Of a stretch of DNA of 64,000 nucleotides, positions 9,443-17,656 are shown piece by piece. Each line of letters begins with the position of its first letter. The first letter of the stretch is position 1. A program made the translations under genes and the position numbers. Origin of the DNA: Streptomyces sp. NRRL S-350 (GTDB taxonomy: Bacteria > Actinomycetota > Actinomycetes > Streptomycetales > Streptomycetaceae); the NCBI RefSeq assembly GCF_000719705.1, contig NZ_JOHO01000019.1, forward strand, positions 55,899 through 119,898, read 5' to 3'. Under the pieces are notes generated by a model that did no database searches, was not told where the DNA came from, and saw nothing but the letters and a program-made list of their open reading frames with translations.

Positions 9443-11020
9443 TCAGCTGCAGGTCGTCCCGTCCGCCGGGACGGTGCCGTCCAGCAGGTAGGCGTCCACC
9501 GTCCGCTTCAGGCACGGGTTGCCGGTGTTGTAACCGCCGTGGCCCTCGCCCGTCAGCGTGACGGTGACGCCGACGCCCGCGCCCAGCTGCTGCGCCATCG
9601 CGCGGGCGCCCTCCACCGGGGTGGCCGGGTCGCCCGTGGTGCCGACCACCAGGATCGGGGCGGCGCCGGGGGCGGCGACCTCCGGATGGTCGGCCTTGCC
9701 CGGGACGGGCCAGCCGGTGCAGCCGGTCAGACCCCAGGCCGTGAAGGCGCCGAACACCGGGGAGGCGGCCCGGAACTCCGGCAGCTGCTTCTCGACGTCC
9801 TGGTCGGAGTAGCGCTGTCGCGCGTCCACGCAGCTGATCGCCCGGTTCGCGGCGTTGAGGTTGGTGTAGTGCCCCTGCGCGTCGCGCCCGTTCAACCCGT
9901 CGGCGAGCTGGAGCAGTGTGGTGCCGGTGCCCTGCTCGGTCGCCTCGGTGAGCCCGGCGGCCAGCGCGGGCCAGGTCTCCTGGCTGTACAGGGCGCCCGC
10001 GATGCCGGTGACGGCCAGGCTCTCGGTGAGCTGCCGCCCGTCCGCCGTGGGCAGCGGCGACTGCTCCAGCTTCTGCACCAGCGCGGTGACCTTCGCCGTG
10101 CCTTCGTCACCGCCCGCGCCGGTCGGGCAGGAGGTACCGGCCTGGGTGGCGCAGGCCTTCATGAAGTCGTCGAGGGCGAGTTGGAAGCCCTGGGCCTGGC
10201 CGAGCGCGGACTGCTGAGGGTCCTTCGTCGGGTCGACCACCGAGTCCAGCACGAGCCGGCCGACCCCCTGCGGGAACAGGTGCGCGTACACGCCGCCGAG
10301 CTGGGTGCCGTAGCTGATGCCGAAGTAGGAGAGCTTCCGGTCGCCGAGCACCTGCCGCATCAGGTCCATGTCCCGCGCTGCGCTCTCGGTGTCGACGTAG
10401 GGCAGCACCGCGCCGGAGTTGCGCTCGCAGGCGGCGACGAACCCGGCGTTGCTGTCGTCGAGCGCCTTCACCGCGGCCGGGCTCTCAGGGGTGCTGTCGA
10501 CGGCGAGGTTGGCGTCGGTCGCCTTGTCGTCCAGGCACGTCACCCCGGCGCTGGCGCCGACCCCGCGGGGATCGAAACCCACCAGGTCGTAGCGGGTGTT
10601 GAGGGAGGCGTAGACCGGGGCGAGGGCGGGCAGGGTGGCCACGCCGGAGGCGCCGGGGCCGCCGAAGTTGAAGAGCAGCGAGCCGATCCGGTGCGGCTCG
10701 TCCTTCGCCCGGCTGCGGATCATCGCGAGGTCGATCGTCTTGCCGTCCGGCTTCCCGTGGTCGAGCGGGGCCTTGAGGGTGGCGCACTGCCAGTCGGCGG
10801 CCGGGGCGGTGCCGCTGCCCTGGGCGGCGCTGGGGGCGGCGCAGGCGTGCCAGTCCAGCGTCTGGGCGGCCAAGCCGGTGGCTGCCACCGAGGAACTGGC
10901 GGCCGGGGCGGTCGGCGCGGGCTCGGCGGCGGACGAACCGTCGCCCTGGCAGCCGGTGGCGGCGGTCAGCAGCAGCGCGGTCAGGCCGAGCGCTCCGGCG
11001 CCGCGGACGACGGTGTGCAT
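9443..11020 (-). CDS. Secreted alpha/beta hydrolase, tripeptidyl-aminopeptidase-like lipoprotein
   Basis: A 525-residue exported hydrolase. The signal peptide ends in LLTAATGC, a lipobox. [10 protein letters not shown] supplies the oxyanion loop, GISYGTQLG the nucleophile serine, [10 protein letters not shown] the aspartate and GEGHGGY the histidine. The C-terminal TAP-like domain is characteristic of Streptomyces tripeptidyl aminopeptidases (Tap/SlpD/SlpE type) that remove tripeptides from secreted proteins. ATG at 11020 follows GAGAGGTGG; the longer frame to 11299 has no signal peptide at its end and is not used. Substrate preference is unknown. Confidence 0.88.
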   Translation of the reverse strand: MHTVVRGAGALGLTALLLTAATGCQGDGSSAAEPAPTAPAASSSVAATGLAAQTLDWHACAAPSAAQGSGTAPAADWQCATLKAPLDHGKPDGKTIDLAMIRSRAKDEPHRIGSLLFNFGGPGASGVATLPALAPVYASLNTRYDLVGFDPRGVGASAGVTCLDDKATDANLAVDSTPESPAAVKALDDSNAGFVAACERNSGAVLPYVDTESAARDMDLMRQVLGDRKLSYFGISYGTQLGGVYAHLFPQGVGRLVLDSVVDPTKDPQQSALGQAQGFQLALDDFMKACATQAGTSCPTGAGGDEGTAKVTALVQKLEQSPLPTADGRQLTESLAVTGIAGALYSQETWPALAAGLTEATEQGTGTTLLQLADGLNGRDAQGHYTNLNAANRAISCVDARQRYSDQDVEKQLPEFRAASPVFGAFTAWGLTGCTGWPVPGKADHPEVAAPGAAPILVVGTTGDPATPVEGARAMAQQLGAGVGVTVTLTGEGHGGYNTGNPCLKRTVDAYLLDGTVPADGTTCS

Positions 11021-11277
11021 GGGGCGGGTCCACCTCTCGGGTCTGCCGGGCACCCGGCGCCCGGCGGGACGGCGTACGCCCGGCGCTCGGCACGGTCGGC
11101 GCACCACAGACCCTAGGGGCCGGGCACCGCCGGTGCCTGCCGGAAACCTCCGGACGGGGGCGTGCGCCGCGCCGGCTTCCACCCGCCGACCGGGTGAGGG
11201 TTCAGCCCGCCCGCGCCGTGGCAGCCTTACCGCCGTCCGCCCGCATCGGGCACCGGAACCGTGGTACGGAGGGCGAG

Positions 11278-12078
11278 TTGAACAGCGACACCAGCGCATC
11301 CGACGAAGGCGGCCTGCCCGACTTCGACAGCGTGGACGTCTTCGTCACCAACAGCCGCCAGGAGGTCCTGCTCCAACTACGCGACGACAAGCCGGACATC
11401 CGCTGGCCCGCGTACTGGGTCGTCCCGGGCGGGCACCGCGAACCCGGCGAGACGCCCTACCGGACCGCCGTCCGCGAACTGCGAGAGGAGACCGGGCTGG
11501 ACGTGCCCTGGCTGCGGCCCTTCCCGCCCGCCCCCTACGAGGGCGACGCCGGCACCGACCGGCGGCCGGCCTTCCACGCGGTGGTGGACGCCGACCCGTC
11601 CGCGCTGGTCCTCGGCGAGGGCCAGGACCTGCGGTTCGTCCCGATCACCGAGGCGCAGGGAATGAAGGTGCCGCCGGACCTCAAGGACGACTTGCGCCGG
11701 CTGCAGGCCCGGTTGGCGGCGAACGAGCAGGAGGACGCGGCCTCACGCGCCGAGGACTGGGCGGTGATCGACGCCGTCCACCGCCACCTCCGCGAACACC
11801 GGGCGGCCACCGGGCAGGAGTTGCTGCCGCTCCAGGTGATCAAGATCCAGGAGGAGGCCGGCGAGGTCGCCGAGGCTCTGCTGGGCGTCCTCGGCGCCAA
11901 CCCCCGCAAGGGCGTCAGCCACACCCTCGCCGACCTGCAGAGCGAACTCTGCGACGTGATCACCGCCGCCATGGTCGCCCTCCGCGACACCACCCCAGAC
12001 CCGGCCGCCGTCCTCACCGCCCACCTCGCCGCCTGGCGCCCCCGCCGCCCCGGGGAGCCCCACGGCGGGCCCGCGTAG
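11278..12078 (+). CDS. NUDIX hydrolase fused to a MazG-like nucleotide pyrophosphohydrolase domain
   Basis: A 266-residue two-domain protein. The Nudix box GGHREPGETPYRTAVRELRE with following EETG is at about residues 51-73. The C-terminal domain (about 150-250) carries the MazG-type pattern EEAGE at 192-196 and ELCD at 223-226, which in that fold binds magnesium. Each domain alone removes pyrophosphate or nucleoside monophosphate from NTPs or related compounds, so the protein may clean up abnormal nucleotides. TTG at 11278 is chosen because GGAGGGCGAG is directly in front. Divergent from the peptidase gene. The substrate is not predictable. Confidence 0.85.
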   Translation: MNSDTSASDEGGLPDFDSVDVFVTNSRQEVLLQLRDDKPDIRWPAYWVVPGGHREPGETPYRTAVRELREETGLDVPWLRPFPPAPYEGDAGTDRRPAFHAVVDADPSALVLGEGQDLRFVPITEAQGMKVPPDLKDDLRRLQARLAANEQEDAASRAEDWAVIDAVHRHLREHRAATGQELLPLQVIKIQEEAGEVAEALLGVLGANPRKGVSHTLADLQSELCDVITAAMVALRDTTPDPAAVLTAHLAAWRPRRPGEPHGGPA

Positions 12079-12253
12079 CGCCGGCCGGCTGCGGGAGGCG
12101 GGAGGGCGGGAAGCGGGAGGCGGGAGGGCGCCGAAGTCCCGCGCCGTGTGCCGCGCTCACGGCCGTGATCGGACGCCGCGAAGCGGACACCGGCTCCCGG
12201 CCTCCGCTTACTCCCCACCCTGCCGCCTGCCGCCTGCCCCTGCCCGTGCCCCT

Positions 12254-12305
12254 GCCGATCGGGAGGGGCCTGCGGGAATTCCCCCTCTGGAACCTCCCGA
12301 TCGGC
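12254..12305. promoter_or_regulatory. 13-bp perfect inverted repeat
   Basis: GCCGATCGGGAGG (12254-12266) is repeated inverted as CCTCCCGATCGGC (12293-12305) with a 26-bp spacer. The arms are too far apart for a typical terminator. An operator for a dimeric regulator or a transcript stem occluding a ribosome site (the left arm contains GGGAGG) are both possible. Confidence 0.5.
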
Positions 12306-12382
12306 ACACGTGCGACGACCGCCACCGCACAAGGATGACGGTCATCAGGGCCCCTCCAGCGGGCCCGGGAAGGAGCACTGCC

Positions 12383-12496
12383 GTGGCTGTCCGGTCCCTC
12401 GCGTTCTCACGGTTTCCCATGGTTCTCGTTCTCACCACCGCAGCCGTGGTTTTCACTGCTCTGGCCTGCGCCTTCGCCATCGCGGATTCCCGGGCG
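12383..12496 (+). pseudogene. Possible truncated gene start: signal-peptide-like ORF fragment
   Basis: AAGGAG followed 7 bp later by GTG at 12383 opens a frame beginning MAVRSLAFSRFPMVLVLTTA and continuing through a hydrophobic segment (VVFTALACAFAIA), which is a good signal peptide or membrane anchor. After about 38 residues the frame runs without stop into the antisense of the DUF6461 gene, where it looks like non-coding shadow. I read it as the remnant of a gene truncated by rearrangement, or as a small membrane peptide whose end cannot be placed. Low certainty. Confidence 0.3.
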
Positions 12497-13213
12497 TCAG
12501 TACGGCACCATCCCCGGCGTGCCCCGCACCGCGTACGCCGGAAGGCGCAGCCCGTCGAGGGCGGCCCGGGGCAGGCTCAGCCCGAAGCGCCGCTCGAAGG
12601 CGCCGAGGGTTCGGCGGTGGGCGGCCACGCCGCCCGCGCCGTCGGATCCGCAGCGGGTGATGCCGTCCGGCTCCAGCACCCTCGCGGCGACGAGGTCGGG
12701 CACCAGCAGGTCCGGCTCCTGGCCCCAGCGCCAGCGTTCCTCGCCGAGGCCGAAGCCGCACAGCACGGCACCGTCGCGGGCGTAGTCGAGCAGCGCCGGC
12801 CGCTGTTCCGGCATCGGGCGGAAGTGCACCACCTCGACCCCGTCGCGCGCTATCTCGATGAGCAGTTCGCCGCCCGTGGAGTCGCCGTACTCGATCGCGA
12901 ACGACCAGGCCCCGCAGTCGCCGATCCTGATCACCCCGTCGCCCTCGTCGCCAGGGCGGTAGACCTCGATGTCCAGGTCTCGGAGTTCGGTGCCACTGAT
13001 CGGTGCCGTCCCGGCAGCCGGGTCGGCACCCATCCGGCGCGCGAGTTCCTCGGGGCTGATCCCCCGGGCGAAGACCACCCCACCGACCTCGCCGTCCGCG
13101 TCGGGCCCGCCCGGTGCGAGTCCACGGGCACGGGCACCCGGCTCGCCGATCTCCGCGAGCCACTGGATGCCGTCGCCGCCCTTCCCCCCTGCTGTGCGCG
13201 TCCCGTCGGCCAT
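12497..13213 (-). CDS. DUF6461-type hypothetical protein
   Basis: A 238-residue soluble protein beginning MADGTRTAGGKGG and containing IQWLAEIGEPG, FARGISPEELARRMGADP and GAWSFAIEYGDSTGGE. This pattern agrees with the DUF6461 family of actinomycetes as I remember it; these proteins occur in many paralogous copies with no known function. ATG at 13213 has a strong site (GGGAGGGGCGGT) directly in front; the upstream open frame to 13342 is not used. No catalytic motif is visible. Confidence 0.7.
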   Translation of the reverse strand: MADGTRTAGGKGGDGIQWLAEIGEPGARARGLAPGGPDADGEVGGVVFARGISPEELARRMGADPAAGTAPISGTELRDLDIEVYRPGDEGDGVIRIGDCGAWSFAIEYGDSTGGELLIEIARDGVEVVHFRPMPEQRPALLDYARDGAVLCGFGLGEERWRWGQEPDLLVPDLVAARVLEPDGITRCGSDGAGGVAAHRRTLGAFERRFGLSLPRAALDGLRLPAYAVRGTPGMVPY

Positions 13214-13468
13214 ACCGCCCCTCCCCTCGCACCGGCCCACGGTGGCCGCTGCGCCGGTGGGCACCCTAATCGACGCCGCCGACGGCCGGGGCCCGGTCAC
13301 CCGATCGGTGCCGGAACGGGCCCCGCGCGGACTGCCACGCACCCCCGGCGACCGGGCGGAGGCTCATCCGGCAGCGGAACTCGCCGGTCACGCACCGCCG
13401 TTGGTCCGCCCCGGCGCGCCCGTGGCTCACCCCGGACCGGCGCGGACTCAGCCGGATCCGCGCGGCTC

Positions 13469-14686
13469 CTACCGGCCGGCCGCCACCTCGAACAGCAGCT
13501 TCGCGGCCACCGTGGCCCCGTCGCCACGGATGGTCCCGGCCACCGCCCCCGCCCGGGCGCTGGTCTCCGGCGCCAGGGCCGTGGTGAGCGCGGCGTGCAG
13601 GGAGTCGACGGTCGGCGTGGGGTCGAGGTGGGCCGCGCCGATGCCCAGTTCGGCCACCCGCGCGGCCCAGTACGGCTGGTCCGCGATCCGGGGGACGACC
13701 ACCTGGGGAGCACCGGCCCGGGCCGCCGCCGTCGTGGTACCCGCCCCGCCGTGGTGGACGACGGCGGCCACCCGACGGAACAGCGCCTGCTGGTTGACCT
13801 CGCCGACCACGTGGCAGTCGTCCCGGTCGTCGATCGGGGCGAGGTCCGCCCAGCCGCGCGCGAGGACGACCCGGCGCCCGAGCGCGCGGCACGCTTCGAC
13901 CGCCACCCGGGCGATGCCCTGCGGGGCGTACGAGGCCATGCTTCCGAAGCCCACGTACACGGGCGGTTCACCGGCCTCCAGGAACGCCTCCAGGCCGTCG
14001 GGCAGCGGGCGCTCGTCCGGCAGGATCCACGCCCCGGTCTGCACCACGTCGAGTTCCGTCAGGCCCTGCGACGGGCACAGGGCCGGATCCGCCGCCAGCC
14101 ACGGCCGGCCGGTGAGGACGTGGTCCCGGACGTTGTCCACCGGTGCCAGCCCGATCGCCGCCCGATGGCGGTTGAGCGCCTCGCCGTACAGGGCGTTCAC
14201 CCGCTGGGCGTCCTGCTTCCACAGCACCCGGTGGTCGGTCTCGTCCTGCGACGACGGCGTGCCGGGGCGCGCCCCGGGGCGGAAGTGCCGCGACGGCAAC
14301 CCGAGGGTGTGGAAGCACGCGAGCACGTAGGGGATGCCGAGGTGCTCGGCCACGTCCGGTGCACCGGCCGGCATCAGGCCGGTCGCCAGCAGCACGTCGC
14401 AGCCCTCGGCCGCCGCCGTGAGGGTTTCGAACCGTGCGGCGACCAGTTCGGGGGCCAGCCGGAACGCGTCCTGCGCGGTCGGCGGCTTCGGACCGGCGAC
14501 CACCGAGCGCACCGTCGGTCCGAGCGGCACCAGCGGCACGCCGATCCGGGCCAGCAGGGTCGCGAACTCCTCGTCCGGCGGCGCACACACCCTCACCTCG
14601 GCGCCGAGCCCCAGCAGCGCCGCCGCCAGCCCCGCCAGCGGTTCGACATCTCCTCGCGATCCCCATGTCGTCAACAACGCACGCAT
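13469..14686 (-). CDS. GT1-family glycosyltransferase (MGT/erythromycin-type)
   Basis: A 405-residue UDP/dNDP-sugar-dependent glycosyltransferase. The N-terminus MRALLTTWGSRGDVEPL is the acceptor-domain signature of the GT1 antibiotic/macrolide group; the C-terminal donor site contains VGEVNQQALF and HHGGAGTT. It lacks any neighbouring deoxysugar or aglycone genes, so it may inactivate a macrolide or decorate a lipid rather than serve a local cluster. ATG at 14686 follows GGGAGGCACAAC. The acceptor is unknown. Confidence 0.88.
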   Translation of the reverse strand: MRALLTTWGSRGDVEPLAGLAAALLGLGAEVRVCAPPDEEFATLLARIGVPLVPLGPTVRSVVAGPKPPTAQDAFRLAPELVAARFETLTAAAEGCDVLLATGLMPAGAPDVAEHLGIPYVLACFHTLGLPSRHFRPGARPGTPSSQDETDHRVLWKQDAQRVNALYGEALNRHRAAIGLAPVDNVRDHVLTGRPWLAADPALCPSQGLTELDVVQTGAWILPDERPLPDGLEAFLEAGEPPVYVGFGSMASYAPQGIARVAVEACRALGRRVVLARGWADLAPIDDRDDCHVVGEVNQQALFRRVAAVVHHGGAGTTTAAARAGAPQVVVPRIADQPYWAARVAELGIGAAHLDPTPTVDSLHAALTTALAPETSARAGAVAGTIRGDGATVAAKLLFEVAAGR

Positions 14687-15104
14687 GTTGTGCCTCCCGT
14701 TTCCGCAGGTCATGGCCTCAGGCCGTCGATTCTGCGGCACGACCGGGGCCTTGCCGCAAGCCCCCGGGTGCGCTATAGCTTGGAAGTGGCAGGGAGTGCG
14801 ATCTCCTTGCCGTTTCCGTTTCGGCCGACCCAGCCGCCCCGGCCGCTCTGCCTCCCCAGCCGGCCCGGCCTCCCGAGCTGCCCACCCATTCCGTCCGCCC
14901 TGCTGCCGCCGCGCACGGAACTGGCGCGCGGCGGAGGCAGGGCCCCGGCTCGACCCACGCGCGGTGGGCGGTCAGGGCGTTGCCGGCGGTGGCGCCGAGC
15001 ACGCCGAGGCCGCCGATCACGGGCTGTCAGAGGTCACTGCTAGCGTGCCTTTCCTCAGCAAGATCGCGGTGGATGACCGCGCCACGAGGGGGAGGCGGCA
15101 GCAA
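14687..15104. other. Divergent intergenic region, long leader of the Imm49-like gene
   Basis: A 418-bp region between two divergent genes. A promoter-like element for the plus strand lies at 14751-14779. Downstream of it no reading frame has convincing codon structure before the GTG at 15105, so a leader of about 320 bases is implied unless a closer promoter was missed. Confidence 0.5.
14751..14779 (+). promoter_or_regulatory. Predicted promoter upstream of the Imm49-like gene
   Basis: TTGCCG (14751-14756) and TATAGC (14774-14779) are separated by exactly 17 bp, a good match to the principal sigma factor pattern. It points toward the Imm49-like gene 325 bp downstream. Confidence 0.45.
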
Positions 15105-16022
15105 GTGGTGGAAGTGACGTGCCACACGGTGGACCACGAGCGGATCAGTGCGGCTCTGCACGACATCCGCGGCCGGGCCCTCGCCCACTGGTACGCGATC
15201 GAGGACGATCTGACCATCGCGTCCATCCGCGCGATGGGCGACGAACTGCTCGACTACGTAGCCGCCCTGAGCCTGGAGGATCCGGCGCTCACCGGTGCGG
15301 ACGCGCGCGTGGCCATGGAGACGGCGGCCGAGTGCGCCGTCGGCGTGCTGGACCTCGGCTGTTTCCCCCGGGGAGACTTCCGGGTCCCCTTCCCGTACAT
15401 CGGCGAGACGCTGGACAGCGAACGGATCGGCTTCGGCGCCTCCACCGTGGACTTCGCGCCCAAGGCCGGCACATGGGTGGAGGCCTTCGCCATGTGCGTG
15501 ATCAGCGGTCTGCTGTGGGGCCGCGACCTGGTGTTCGGCCCGCTCCTGGTGAACGACTACGCGCCCTCGGTCCGCGACCGTCTGCCGTATTCGGAGCGGA
15601 CGTCCGTCTCCGACCCGGTGAGCCTCGCCGAGATGGACGCGCTCTGCGCCTACCTCCACCTCGTGAAGACGGACACGTCGCCGTGGGTCGCTTCCAGCCC
15701 CGAGCCGCTGCGCAAGCCGGACGCCGACGAACGCGCGGCCGCCGGTCGGGCCCTGGACGCCGCGGCCGAGTCCTGGGGCACGGGGTTGAGCCCGGACCAG
15801 CAGTTGTTGCGGGTCCTGTTGGACGACGACCAGGCGGCCTTCGAGGAGGCGCTCGTCGCCCGCCTGGACCGGCACCGCGACAGCATGCCCGCAACGGCCG
15901 AGCCCCGCACCCTGCTCCCGGTGGTCACGATCGCCCTGGCCGCGCTCGCCGTCCGGGCGCACGGGTGGGAGCTGGGGATATCGTCCGGCTACCTCCCGGC
16001 CTCGTTGGTCGACCCGCGCTGA
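15105..16022 (+). CDS. Imm49-like immunity family protein
   Basis: A 305-residue soluble protein, recognised from memory as the immunity 49 type common in Streptomyces: GLLWGRDLVFGPLLVNDYAP, the SVSDPVSLAEMDALCAYL block and the C-terminal HGWELGISSGYLP are its marks. Imm49 proteins are predicted to neutralise polymorphic toxins, but many streptomycete copies stand alone, as here: no toxin with a nuclease or deaminase tail is adjacent. Three closely spaced GTG codons (15105, 15108, 15114) follow GGGGGAGG; the first is chosen. Confidence 0.72.
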   Translation: MVEVTCHTVDHERISAALHDIRGRALAHWYAIEDDLTIASIRAMGDELLDYVAALSLEDPALTGADARVAMETAAECAVGVLDLGCFPRGDFRVPFPYIGETLDSERIGFGASTVDFAPKAGTWVEAFAMCVISGLLWGRDLVFGPLLVNDYAPSVRDRLPYSERTSVSDPVSLAEMDALCAYLHLVKTDTSPWVASSPEPLRKPDADERAAAGRALDAAAESWGTGLSPDQQLLRVLLDDDQAAFEEALVARLDRHRDSMPATAEPRTLLPVVTIALAALAVRAHGWELGISSGYLPASLVDPR

Positions 16023-16130
16023 TCGGGGTTCGTGGACGGCGTTGTCCAGCAGGCAAAACGCCCGGCCTTTCCCTCAACAATCTGTTTATCATCGGCGAGC
16101 CCCCCGTTCCCCCATCCGGAGCACTCGCGC

Positions 16131-16625
16131 ATGCCCACGCCCCCGTCCGCCGCCGCCACGCCCAGACCGCACCCGCTGCACGTCCTGCGGGCCACGGTCT
16201 TCGCCATCGGCACCCTGCTCCTCCTGGTCGCGGTCGGCGTACTGCTCCACCAACCGCTGCTGATCCCGCCGCTCGCGGCCAGCGCGGCACTGGTGCACGG
16301 CGCACCCGGCCTGCCAATCTCACAGCCGCGCAACCTGGTCGGCGGTCAGCTGATGTCGGCCGTGATCGGCTTCGCCACTCTCGCTGTCACCGGCAGCACT
16401 GCCTGGGGCGCGGCGATCGCGGCCGGGCTCTCGCTGGGCGCGATGATGCTCACTCACCTCTCCCACTCCCCCGCGGCGGCCACGTCCGTGATCGTGGTCC
16501 TGCAGGCACCGCACCCCGTGCCCTTCTTCCCCCTGCTCGTGCTGGCCACCGGGCTCCTGGTCGTCATCGGCCTGCTGCCCGGCCGCATCGGCGGGCATCC
16601 GGTCCGCTACCCGCTCTCCTGGTGA
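16131..16625 (+). CDS. HPP family integral membrane protein
   Basis: A 164-residue protein with four predicted membrane segments (VFAIGTLLLLVAVGVLL, LIPPLAASAALVHG, AVIGFATLAVTG, LLVLATGLLVVIGLL). SQPRNLVGGQLMSAVIGFA corresponds to the conserved block of the HPP family, members of which in cyanobacteria transport nitrite; the role in actinomycetes is unknown. ATG at 16131 is chosen; the frame extends to 16032 without a ribosome site. It begins 108 bp after the Imm49-like gene. Confidence 0.78.
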   Translation: MPTPPSAAATPRPHPLHVLRATVFAIGTLLLLVAVGVLLHQPLLIPPLAASAALVHGAPGLPISQPRNLVGGQLMSAVIGFATLAVTGSTAWGAAIAAGLSLGAMMLTHLSHSPAAATSVIVVLQAPHPVPFFPLLVLATGLLVVIGLLPGRIGGHPVRYPLSW

Positions 16626-16778
16626 GCGCGGCAGGCCGGGGTCATCCGATCGGAAGAGCGGCCGCCCACTCCCCCCGTTCAGCGGGGACGTCGCACCGGC
16701 TCACGCACCGAGCAGGAATGGCGGGCGGGGCGACACACACCGCACCAGCGCGACACCGGACCAGCGCGACACCGCGGA

Positions 16779-17414
16779 TCAGTCCTGCTCCGCCAGCGAC
16801 TTGATGCCGTCGAGGGTGGCCGTCATGCCGGTGCGCAGCTCGCCCAGGCGGAATTCGACGATCCTCTCCTCGTACGCCGGTTTGGCGTCGATGGCGAGGT
16901 TGACGCCGCTGCGGCCGGGGCCGATCACCACCGACTGGCGCAGCCGGATGCCGCCGTCCTCGGGGGTGAGGTCGAAGCGCCAACGGGCCAGCGCGCCGGC
17001 CGGGTCGGAGACCGGGTCGCCGTAGCGGCCGTCCACGTCCATGACGGCCCAGGCGAACGCGCGGTGGCCGGCCGGACCGCTGAGCACGGCCGGGTCGGCC
17101 GCATCAACCGAACCGCTCAGCTCGGTCACCTCTGCTGCCTCCGCCAGATCGGTCACTGCGGTCACCGCGGTCACCGTGGTCACCTCTGTCACCTCGGAGA
17201 CCGTCCGCCAGTCCGGCAGGTCCGCCCGGCGGTTGTGGCCCTCGAAGCGGGCGCCCGGCGCGGGGCCGTCCGCGCCGTCCAGCCAGGCGACGCGGTGGAG
17301 TTCCGGACTGAGCCGGGCGGGCAGGGAGATGTCGGTGACCAACTCCCACACCCGTTCCATCGGTGCCCGGACGAACACCTCGCACGTCGTACCCGGCCCG
17401 TCGGCGTACCGCAT
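16779..17414 (-). CDS. SRPBCC (polyketide cyclase-like) family protein with internal Thr/Val repeat
   Basis: A 211-residue START-fold protein (EVFVRAPMERVWELVTDISL at the N-terminus, RWRFDLTPEDGGIRLRQSV and YEERIVEFRLGELRTGMTATL at the C-terminus). Such proteins bind hydrophobic ligands or act as cyclases/stress proteins. Between about residues 74 and 110 it carries an inserted low-complexity run (SEVTEVTTVTAVTAVTDLAE) encoded by repeated GTCACC units at about 17125-17200. ATG at 17414 follows GGGGGAG. It is divergent from a LysR gene, a plausible regulator. Confidence 0.8.
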   Translation of the reverse strand: MRYADGPGTTCEVFVRAPMERVWELVTDISLPARLSPELHRVAWLDGADGPAPGARFEGHNRRADLPDWRTVSEVTEVTTVTAVTAVTDLAEAAEVTELSGSVDAADPAVLSGPAGHRAFAWAVMDVDGRYGDPVSDPAGALARWRFDLTPEDGGIRLRQSVVIGPGRSGVNLAIDAKPAYEERIVEFRLGELRTGMTATLDGIKSLAEQD

Positions 17415-17634
17415 ACCCGCTCCCCCTCTGCTGCTGCCCGTGACACGTCTTGCAGGTCGAACGGGTCGACTAGGTTCGAATAGGTTGAATCAGTGCGGGT
17501 CGACACCCGCCCGCGCCCCCGCCTGTGCGCCCGGAACGCCGCGAAGGAAGCGGGCGGGTTGCCGCCCTGGGCCCTGGGTCGATGATCGATCCAGGTGAAC
17601 ACCCAAGTCAATCCACCGGTTTGCTGGGGGACCT

Positions 17635-17650
17635 CCAAGCGATACCTTGG
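17635..17650. promoter_or_regulatory. LysR-type inverted repeat before the LysR gene
   Basis: CCAAG (17635-17639) and CTTGG (17646-17650) form a 5-bp inverted repeat with 6-bp spacer, 7 bp before the GTG start at 17657. Its position would suit autoregulation. Degenerate AGGTYGAA units also occur at 17453-17490 within the divergent region. Confidence 0.35.
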
Positions 17651-17656
17651 GCCTCC

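Larger units (their letters stand above)
12079..12496. other. Intergenic region with G-rich repeats, an inverted repeat and a gene-fragment candidate
   Basis: After the NUDIX stop come degenerate GGCGGGAG repeats (about 12090-12130) and CCTGCC repeats (about 12220-12256). A 13-bp perfect inverted repeat (12254-12305) and a possible signal-peptide-coding fragment (12383 onward) are listed separately. I see no complete gene. Confidence 0.6.

Noticed and set aside
13266..13892. Minus-strand frames overlapping the glycosyltransferase C-terminus
   Set aside because: They are shifted-frame readings of the same gene without start signals.
17465..17485. GGTTCGAAT-like sequence resembling the T arm of a tRNA
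   Set aside because: No acceptor stem, D arm or anticodon arm can be built around it; it is part of degenerate AGGTYGAA repeats.
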